From Pseudomonadota bacterium (lineage in GTDB: Bacteria > Pseudomonadota > Alphaproteobacteria > Acetobacterales > Acetobacteraceae), in contig JAKAZN010000008.1 in assembly GCA_021815835.1 (NCBI GenBank), positions 1 to 13,205 on the forward strand: a stretch of 13,205 nt of DNA, read 5' to 3'. The first letter of the stretch is position 1. The number at the start of each line of letters is the position of its first letter. The notes beneath the pieces are model-generated. The model was not told the origin of the DNA. It was given only the letters and a program-made list of their open reading frames with translations, and ran no database searches. Both the position numbers and the translations under genes were made by a program. Shown here one piece after another: positions 8,142 to 13,205 of this stretch.

Positions 8142-8721
8142 TCCCGAAGCGCTGGCGTCGCTGGCCGCCGAGATCCGCGCCTGCCGGGTCTGCGCGGCGC
8201 ATCTGCCGCTGGGGCCGCGACCGGTGTTGCGGGTGTCTTCGACCGCGCGCGTGCTGATCGCGGGCCAGGCGCCGGGGTCCAAGGTGCACGCGAGCGGGAT
8301 TCCGTGGGACGATCCGTCTGGGGAACGATTGCGGGCCTGGCTCGGGTTGGATCGCGCGACGTTCTACGACGAATCGCGCATCGCCATCGTGCCGATGGGA
8401 TTCTGCTACCCGGGCCGGCTGCCGCGCGGGGGCGACGCGCCGCCGCGGCCGGAATGCGCGCCCTTGTGGCGGGCGCGGCTGCTCGCGACGATGCCGGGGC
8501 TGCGGCTTGCGCTGCTGGTGGGGAGCTACGCGATCGCCGACGCGCTGGGGCCGGGGAGGATGGGTGCGCGGGTGGCGCGGTTCCGCGACCTGTTGCCCGC
8601 GCGCTGCGCGCTGCCGCATCCGTCCTGGCGGACGCTGGCGTGGGAACGGCGGAATCCGTGGTTCGCCACCGACCTGCTGCCGGCGTTGCGGGCGGAACTG
8701 GCGCGGGTGCTGACATCGTAA
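8125..8721 (+). CDS. Uracil-DNA glycosylase superfamily protein, family 4-like
   Basis: A 198-residue cytoplasmic protein of the uracil-DNA glycosylase superfamily, whose characterised members excise damaged bases from DNA. Cys20 and Cys23 (ACRVC), Cys94 (MGFCYPG) and Cys111 (PECAP) match the pattern of the four 4Fe-4S ligands in family 4 enzymes. Motif A reads GQAPG (47-51) where family 4 enzymes have GEAPG with an acidic residue, and motif B is HPSW (165-168). These features, with [17 protein letters not shown] (58-74), mark a widespread but uncharacterised branch. The GTG at 8125 overlaps the cysNC end by 17 bases; it fits the expected N-terminus just before the first Cys pair, though the Shine-Dalgarno (GAG, ten bases away) is weak. 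It is translationally attached to the sulfation genes, with no obvious functional link. Activity on uracil is not assured. Confidence 0.85.
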   Translation: MASSPDPEALASLAAEIRACRVCAAHLPLGPRPVLRVSSTARVLIAGQAPGSKVHASGIPWDDPSGERLRAWLGLDRATFYDESRIAIVPMGFCYPGRLPRGGDAPPRPECAPLWRARLLATMPGLRLALLVGSYAIADALGPGRMGARVARFRDLLPARCALPHPSWRTLAWERRNPWFATDLLPALRAELARVLTS

Positions 8722-8727
8722 CGGTTA
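8719..8727. other. Convergent stop codons sharing a TAAC/GTTA dyad
   Basis: TAACGGTTA holds the TAA stop of the plus-strand glycosylase gene (8719-8721) and the TAA stop of the minus-strand hydroxylase gene (8727-8725), with three bases between them. There is no hairpin plus T-run, so any termination must happen inside the opposing gene or be Rho-dependent. Confidence 0.7.
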
Positions 8728-9657
8728 TGCGCCGCCCATCAGCGCCCGCCCGAAGCGCCGCAGCCCCGCCCATTGTTGCGCCAGATATGACCCCCGCTCC
8801 AGCGCCGCATCCGCCCCCGGATCCCCCGTCGCCGGGAAATCGCGCGAAAAATCCGCCGTCCCGAACATCATGTCCCACCACGGCAGCACCGCGCCGTAAT
8901 TGCAGCTCCGCGCCCCCGCTGCCAGCACCCCGTGATGCGCGCGATGGAACCGCGGCGAGACCAGCAGCCGCTCCCCCACCGCGCCGAAGGAAATCCGCGC
9001 ATTCGCGTGCGACAGGCTTTCGACGAAGCGCAAAACCAGCACCAGCAACGGGAATTGCAGCGGCGGCACGCCGATCGCCAGCGCGATGACGGAAAACCAC
9101 AGGAACCCGATCAGATCGTCCAGGATATGATTCCGGTCATCGGACCAGAAGGTCATCTGAAGCTGCGCGTGATGCAGCGCGTGCAGCGCCCACCACCAGC
9201 GGAACACATGCGACAGCCGATGCCGCCAGTAATCCGCGAAATCCAGGATCACCGCGTAGACGAAGAACGTCACGACCGGCTTGCCCAGCAGCCAGGGGAT
9301 CAGCATCTCCAGCATCGGCGGCGTCCAGCCGTGATCCACCAGCCAGCCGGTCAGGTTCACCTGCACCTGGTAGAACAGCACGAAGGTGACCAGCGGCAGC
9401 ACGCCCACCCGCGAGATCAAGGTGTACAGCACGTCCACCCAGACCGCGCGCCGGTCCTCCCACCGCTCCACCGGCCACCAATGCTCGAGCGGCGTGCACA
9501 GCGCGAGCGTCGCCGTCACCTGCACCAGGCCATACACCGCCGCCAGTGCCCAGCCGTACGACACTTCCTCCCACCGCATCCAGCCGATCGTATACAGGAA
9601 CGGGATCAGAACATGTTCCTGCACCCAGCCGGCCGCGAGGTCGAACGGGTCGCGCAT
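8725..9657 (-). CDS. Fatty acid hydroxylase / sterol desaturase family membrane protein
   Basis: A 310-residue integral membrane protein of the fatty acid hydroxylase superfamily (PF04116), di-iron enzymes that hydroxylate or desaturate lipids. Histidine clusters are HRLSH (146-150), HALHH (159-163) and HRAHH (238-242), with further histidines at 177 and 217, the full set expected to bind the metals. Hydrophobic stretches around residues 36-54, 82-98, 119-140 and 184-212 are probable membrane spans. It is last in the minus-strand operon, starting four bases after the stop of the beta-propeller gene, with the Shine-Dalgarno-like TAGGG overlapping that stop. The substrate could be a fatty acyl chain, an ornithine or sphingoid lipid, or a carotenoid; the sequence does not discriminate, and 'sterol' in the family name should not be taken literally. 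Confidence 0.9.
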   Translation of the reverse strand: MRDPFDLAAGWVQEHVLIPFLYTIGWMRWEEVSYGWALAAVYGLVQVTATLALCTPLEHWWPVERWEDRRAVWVDVLYTLISRVGVLPLVTFVLFYQVQVNLTGWLVDHGWTPPMLEMLIPWLLGKPVVTFFVYAVILDFADYWRHRLSHVFRWWWALHALHHAQLQMTFWSDDRNHILDDLIGFLWFSVIALAIGVPPLQFPLLVLVLRFVESLSHANARISFGAVGERLLVSPRFHRAHHGVLAAGARSCNYGAVLPWWDMMFGTADFSRDFPATGDPGADAALERGSYLAQQWAGLRRFGRALMGGA

Positions 9658-9661
9658 GGCC

Positions 9662-10633
9662 CTACCGCACCGCCACCCGGTCCGGCGACGGCGCCGCGCC
9701 GTTCACGAAAATCCCGTGCGGCGAGCGCCCGACATCGATCACCTGGTATTTTCCATCCGCCGGGTTCAGCACCGCGACCGACTCGGCGAAGCGCCGCGTG
9801 ACCCACACCTTGCCGTCGGGCGCGAAGAACAGATCGTCCGGCCCGCCGCTCACGCGATAGGTATGCACCGGACGCAACGACCCCGCGTCCAGCACGGTGA
9901 TCGTGCCGGAGACGCGATTATCCACCCAGATCGTCTTGCCGTCCGGGGAGCGGAACAGATTATGCGCGCCGCGATCGGTGACGACGTGGCCCACGACTTT
10001 CCCGTCCGCCGGATCGACCACCGCCAGCCCGTCCGTGCCCATGTCGCAGACCAGCAGCTTGCCGTTCTGCCACAGGATGCCCGCGGGCGTGTTGCCCACC
10101 GGGCGGTCCCACAGCACGCGCATCGCCCGCAGATCGATCGCCACCAGCCGGTTGGTGCCCTGCAACGTCACGAACACCCGGTGCGAATGCGGCGAATAGG
10201 CCATGTGGCTCGGCATCGAGCGGATCGGAAACCGGTGCGCCAGCTTCATGCTCGCGGCGTCGTACACATCGATCTGGTTGCGCGCGAGACCGTTCACCGT
10301 GAGGAACCGCCCGTCGGGCGAGAACCCGAGCTGGTACGGATCGGCCACCACCACCCGCCGCTGCACCGCGCCGGTATTCGGGTCCAGGAAGAACACGGTG
10401 TTGCCCGACGAATCCCCCACCAGCAGGCTGTGCCCGTCCGGGCTCAGCGCCCAGTGATGCGGCTCGCGCAGCACGGGGATGCGGCGCAGCACCTGCCGCG
10501 TGCTCATGTCGATCACGCTGATCGACGCGGCGCCGGAGTTCATCACGAACACCAGTCCCCGCGCGGCGGCTGGGCGCGCGCCCGCCAGCAGCAAAGCCAG
10601 CACGCATAGCGGAAGCAGACGGCGGACATTCAT
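9662..10633 (-). CDS. Secreted YncE-like seven-bladed beta-propeller protein
   Basis: A 323-residue exported beta-propeller. Residues 1-24 form a classic signal peptide: basic MNVRR, a Leu/Ala core, and ARPAAA before the likely cleavage, with no lipobox cysteine, so it is periplasmic or secreted. The rest is a series of about 40-residue blades, each with an S-P-D-G turn and a strand: SPDGHSLLV, SPDGRFLTV, SPHSHRVFV, SPDGKTIWV, APDGKVWV, alternating with strands such as ISVIDMSTRQVL and ITVLDAGSLRPV. This is the YncE/YVTN-type propeller fold, often a binding scaffold and sometimes an enzyme; I see no cofactor or catalytic signature. The start has GAGGTG five bases upstream, and its ATG overlaps the upstream gene's TGA as ATGA, implying translational coupling to the polymerase-like protein. 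Its ligand is unknown. Confidence 0.9.
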   Translation of the reverse strand: MNVRRLLPLCVLALLLAGARPAAARGLVFVMNSGAASISVIDMSTRQVLRRIPVLREPHHWALSPDGHSLLVGDSSGNTVFFLDPNTGAVQRRVVVADPYQLGFSPDGRFLTVNGLARNQIDVYDAASMKLAHRFPIRSMPSHMAYSPHSHRVFVTLQGTNRLVAIDLRAMRVLWDRPVGNTPAGILWQNGKLLVCDMGTDGLAVVDPADGKVVGHVVTDRGAHNLFRSPDGKTIWVDNRVSGTITVLDAGSLRPVHTYRVSGGPDDLFFAPDGKVWVTRRFAESVAVLNPADGKYQVIDVGRSPHGIFVNGAAPSPDRVAVR

Positions 10634-12009
10634 GGCGGCACCTCGACACGGCGGACCGGCACGCGCCGACCCGCCCTCCCGGCCGCTTGCCTGGCCCGGT
10701 CCGCGTCCCCGGCTTCCAGCGCGCCGCGGGCGAACACCGCGGTCACGAAGGCGAACAGCACCGAGGCCGACGTGGAGATCAGCACGTTATCGGTGACGGC
10801 ATGGCACGCGAAGGCCAGGAAGACCAGCCGCAGGATCGCCCGGTCCGAGCGCGGCAGACGCGCCGTATGGCCCGCCGCCCAGAGGATGAAACAGGCGATC
10901 AGCAGTGCCTCGCCCAGCCTTCCGCCTTCCACCTCGATGCGCAGATATTCGTTATGGGCGGCCCAGGTGTGCATGAATGCCACGACTCGGCTGGTCTGCG
11001 GGATCACCGCGTTGCCGGCGCCGACGCCCCAGCCGACCCAGGGGGACGACGCGGCGGCATGGCGGAAATACGTCCAGAGCTCCTCCCGCCCGCTCAATCC
11101 ATCGGCATTGTGATCCAGCAGATTGAACAGCCGCAGCGCGCTGAGACTGCCGGCAAGCCCCACGGCCAGCGGCACGCCGGCCAGCGCGCCCAGCAGCAGG
11201 CCCATGCGCGCCCGGCGCGGAAACGCCGGCGAGGACACGAATGCCAGGGTCAGACCGGTCACGATCGTCGCGTACATCAGCGGCGCGCGCGCCCCGGTCA
11301 GCACCAGGATGGCGAAATTCGCCGCCAGCAGGGCGATCTGCCGGCCCTGCCCCTCCCGATACAGCTCCACCAGGGCGGCATAGATCGCGGCCAGCGCGAA
11401 GCCGCCGAGGAAGGCCGGATGGCTCGGCCCGCCCAGCCGCCAGCCGCCCGATTGCACGAACAGCGGGCGCAGTCCGGTCAGGTCCAGCACCACGCCGCCG
11501 GCCACGTCGATCAGCGGGATCAAGGTCGTGACGCGGATGACCGCCCGCGCCCAGGGCCGCGACAGCCGCGAGAACGCGAACGCATAGGGCGCGGCCGAGC
11601 CGACCAGGGAGCGCAGGCTCTCGGCAAAGCCCAGGCCGGGATACAGCCCATGCGCCAGGCCGACGGCGAACATCGCCACGAAGGCGAGGCCGGGATTGGC
11701 GAAATCCGGCTGGAACCCGAACCGCAGCACCGCCAGCGCGGCGAGCAGCAGCCCGGCGCCCTTCTCGATCGCGATCAGCGGTTGGTACCACGCCGGCCCG
11801 AGCAGATCGGCGAGCCACATCTCCATCGTGCTGCCGGTCAGGATCAGCCAGGCCACGGCCGCCGGGACCGGATGGCGCCAGGCGAGCACCGCCAGCATCG
11901 CCCCGCCCAGCCCCGCCAGCGCGAGGCCGAACGCGCCCGGCCCAAGGACCGCCGCCCCCGCCGCGAGGGCAAGCGCCATCAGCCCGGCCGCGATCGCTCC
12001 CCCGCGCAT
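10630..12009 (-). CDS. O-antigen ligase / polysaccharide polymerase-like membrane protein (Wzy_C family)
   Basis: A 459-residue polytopic inner-membrane protein with about ten or more hydrophobic spans, resembling O-antigen ligases (WaaL) and Wzy-type polymerases, which move undecaprenyl-linked glycans in the periplasm. Family marks are TGARAPLMY (238-246, the usual S/T-x-A/S-R position), SGREELW (306-312) ahead of a large periplasmic loop, WVGWGVGAGN (324-333) and AHNEYLRIEVEGG (351-363), whose His and Glu are conserved in the family. The ATG at 12009 begins a hydrophobic N-terminus; about 51 further codons upstream are open but Arg/Pro-rich and unlike the family. No clear Shine-Dalgarno is visible. 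It follows the Hint gene by 67 bases and overlaps the beta-propeller start by four. Ligase and polymerase cannot be told apart here; no glycosyltransferase, flippase or chain-length gene is in the window. Confidence 0.88.
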   Translation of the reverse strand: MRGGAIAAGLMALALAAGAAVLGPGAFGLALAGLGGAMLAVLAWRHPVPAAVAWLILTGSTMEMWLADLLGPAWYQPLIAIEKGAGLLLAALAVLRFGFQPDFANPGLAFVAMFAVGLAHGLYPGLGFAESLRSLVGSAAPYAFAFSRLSRPWARAVIRVTTLIPLIDVAGGVVLDLTGLRPLFVQSGGWRLGGPSHPAFLGGFALAAIYAALVELYREGQGRQIALLAANFAILVLTGARAPLMYATIVTGLTLAFVSSPAFPRRARMGLLLGALAGVPLAVGLAGSLSALRLFNLLDHNADGLSGREELWTYFRHAAASSPWVGWGVGAGNAVIPQTSRVVAFMHTWAAHNEYLRIEVEGGRLGEALLIACFILWAAGHTARLPRSDRAILRLVFLAFACHAVTDNVLISTSASVLFAFVTAVFARGALEAGDADRARQAAGRAGRRVPVRRVEVPP

Positions 12010-12076
12010 GGGGCGCAGGATGGCGCGGGAAGGATGAAGGAATCGTGAGCCGGCAGGGGGGGCCAGCCCAGCTTGG
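12010..12076 (-). other. Spacer between Hint gene and polymerase-like gene
   Basis: Sixty-seven bases separate the Hint gene stop from the polymerase-like gene start. It contains a run of seven G on the plus strand (12056-12062) flanked by weakly complementary GC blocks, but no T-run, so I do not call a terminator. No good promoter or Shine-Dalgarno is visible; read-through from the Hint gene is the simplest reading. Confidence 0.4.
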
Positions 12077-13205
12077 TCACCCCAGCGGATAGGCGGGCGG
12101 GGTCGCCAGCGCGACCTCCAGCACCGCGCCGCCGCGCGGCACCGGCAGGCGCGCGGCGCCATCGGTCCAGCGCCAGATCGCGTCGGCCTCGGCCTCCGGC
12201 GCCCACCAGCCGGGACCGAGGCGGGGGTCGTCCAGGGCGATCTCGGTCGTTTCGGCGCCCGCGCGCAGGGTCAGGCGCCGCACCCGCACGCCGAGCCGGC
12301 GGCGATCCTCCCGCCAGGGATCGAGCGCGGCCGGCACCACCTGGCGCGACAGCAGCCAGACCGGCGCCGCCCCGCCCGGCAGCGCGAAGGCGGCGAAACC
12401 CGGACCGCACAGCGCCGGCGCGATCCGCCGCCCGCCGTGGCGCAGCGCGAGCGCGGGATCGTCCGTCCGCGCGATCTCCGGGCGCGCATGGCCGAGCGCG
12501 TCGGAGCGGGCGGCGAGGCCGCGCCAGAGCTTCTCCACCGCCGCCGGCGCGGTGCGGAGCGGCAGGCAGGACAACGCCTCCCGCCGGGCTTGCGCGGCGG
12601 GATGATCGGGACCGGCGAACAGGGCGGGACGGCCGCGCGCATCGGCCTCGGTGTCGAGGAAGCTTTCCGCCTCCAGCCCCTCGGCGCGCAGCAGGTCGTG
12701 GCGGGAAAGCGCGACGTGCCAGTAGGTCACGCGCCGTGCCGCCATGTCCCAGGCGATCGAGCCGCCATTGACCAGCAGGCGGATCGGCACCAGCGCGCCG
12801 TCGATCGCCACCGCGTGGTCGGGCGACAGGCGCAGGGCGCGCGCCGGGCGGCCGGGGCCGAAGGCGTCGGGCGCGATCCGCACCGGGCGCACCCGGAACG
12901 GGTCCGGATGGGTCGCGGGGGCGACGCGGCGATGGCCGATCCAGACGATGGGGGCGAGACCGGCGAAGCGCGTCACCACGCGATCGCCGGGGCGGAGCTG
13001 CTCGATCGGGATCGTGCCGCGCTCGGTCAGCAGATTGGTTCCGGCGGCGAAGCAGTGCGTGCCCGCGGACTGTGCCGCGGCGGAAAGATTGTAGCCGAGG
13101 ACATTCATCTGCCGCAGATCGGTGGCGGTGACGAGGCCCGCGACCCCGGTATAGGCGTCGCCAAAGGAATCGCCCTGCAAGGACGTGACCCAGTCCGCCG
13201 CGTCG
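12077..13205 (-). CDS. Hint (Hedgehog/intein-like) domain protein, N-terminus outside window
   Basis: 375 residues are visible and the frame is open through the right edge, so this is the C-terminal part of a larger protein. The Hint_2-type domain starts at visible residue 51 with CFAAGTNLLTERG (Cys codon 13054-13052), continues with IEQLRPGDRVVT, IVWIGHRRV, RPVRIAPDAFG, LRLSPDHAVAIDGALVPIRLLVNG and the H-V-x-L-x-R-H-D-L-L-x-A-E-G-L-x-A-E-S-F-L-D end near residue 184. Such domains in alphaproteobacteria sit in large surface or secreted proteins; autoprocessing is suspected from homology to inteins and Hedgehog. The 50 residues before it (GDSFGDAYTGVAGLVTATD, then a short helix ending MNVLGYN) resemble the closing helix of metzincin-type protease domains, which is only an inference. 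The last ~185 residues are a less conserved beta-rich region. A TTG at 13180 is an ordinary leucine codon, not a start. Confidence 0.85.
   Translation of the reverse strand, partial: DAADWVTSLQGDSFGDAYTGVAGLVTATDLRQMNVLGYNLSAAAQSAGTHCFAAGTNLLTERGTIPIEQLRPGDRVVTRFAGLAPIVWIGHRRVAPATHPDPFRVRPVRIAPDAFGPGRPARALRLSPDHAVAIDGALVPIRLLVNGGSIAWDMAARRVTYWHVALSRHDLLRAEGLEAESFLDTEADARGRPALFAGPDHPAAQARREALSCLPLRTAPAAVEKLWRGLAARSDALGHARPEIARTDDPALALRHGGRRIAPALCGPGFAAFALPGGAAPVWLLSRQVVPAALDPWREDRRRLGVRVRRLTLRAGAETTEIALDDPRLGPGWWAPEAEADAIWRWTDGAARLPVPRGGAVLEVALATPPAYPLG

Noticed and set aside
6618..8282. A 554-codon minus-strand open frame opposite cysNC.
   Set aside because: Shadow of cysNC; low-complexity His/Arg/Gly composition and no motif.
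8932..12048. Two long plus-strand open frames (8932-10609 region and 10687-12048) opposite the envelope operon.
   Set aside because: Composition is Arg/His/Gln/Pro-rich without motifs, while the minus strand encodes signal peptide, membrane and propeller sequences that are recognisable.
12010..12162. Extension of the polymerase-like gene 51 codons upstream, overlapping the Hint gene.
   Set aside because: The added residues are Arg/Pro/Trp-rich and unlike a membrane protein N-terminus, whereas residue 52 begins a normal hydrophobic start.
12077..13180. Treating the TTG at 13180 as the start of the Hint protein.
   Set aside because: Family-like residues continue in frame upstream to the window edge (DAADWVTS), so the gene is truncated by the window rather than starting here.

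Overview
The window is very GC-rich, bacterial and almost fully coding. The gene families (class I PHA synthase, a secreted Hint_2-type protein, an O-antigen ligase-like membrane protein, a CysNC fusion) suggest an alphaproteobacterium, plausibly an Acetobacteraceae/Rhodospirillales member. That placement rests on gene content and style only; there is no rRNA or other marker. I found no tRNA, rRNA, CRISPR array, insertion sequence or phage gene. No gap between genes exceeds 300 bases.

Left part (1-2681): the N-terminal three quarters of a class I polyhydroxyalkanoate synthase (phaC, minus strand) runs off the left edge. It is divergent, across a 214-base gap, from a complete serine beta-lactamase/esterase-like hydrolase on the plus strand. 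The hydrolase meets a minus-strand TPR protein (2698-4050) tail to tail with 16 bases between them.

Middle (4092-8721): a plus-strand run of sulfotransferase, cysD, cysNC and a uracil-DNA glycosylase-superfamily gene. CysD and CysNC together make PAPS from sulfate and ATP, and PAPS is the donor a sulfotransferase needs. No sulfite-producing or sulfide-producing assimilation gene (cysH, cysI, cysJ) lies in the window. The layout resembles the rhizobial nodH-nodPQ logic: a sulfation cassette carrying its own donor supply. cysD, cysNC and the glycosylase gene overlap or nearly touch, so they are probably co-transcribed; the 133-base gap between the sulfotransferase and cysD leaves that link less certain.

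Right part (8725-13205, minus strand): four co-directional genes, in transcription order: a Hint-domain protein (N-terminus outside the window), an O-antigen ligase/polymerase-like membrane protein, a secreted YncE-like beta-propeller, and a membrane fatty acid hydroxylase/sterol desaturase-family enzyme. Spacings of 67, -4 and 4 bases indicate an operon, at least for the last three. The theme looks like the cell surface or envelope. Its end meets the glycosylase gene with 3 bases between the stop codons.

Most relevant for novelty are the self-supplied sulfation cassette beside a polysaccharide-polymerase operon, the Hint protein with a possible protease-like tail upstream of its Hint domain, and the glycosylase-like protein with an altered motif A. 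Substrates cannot be read from sequence.
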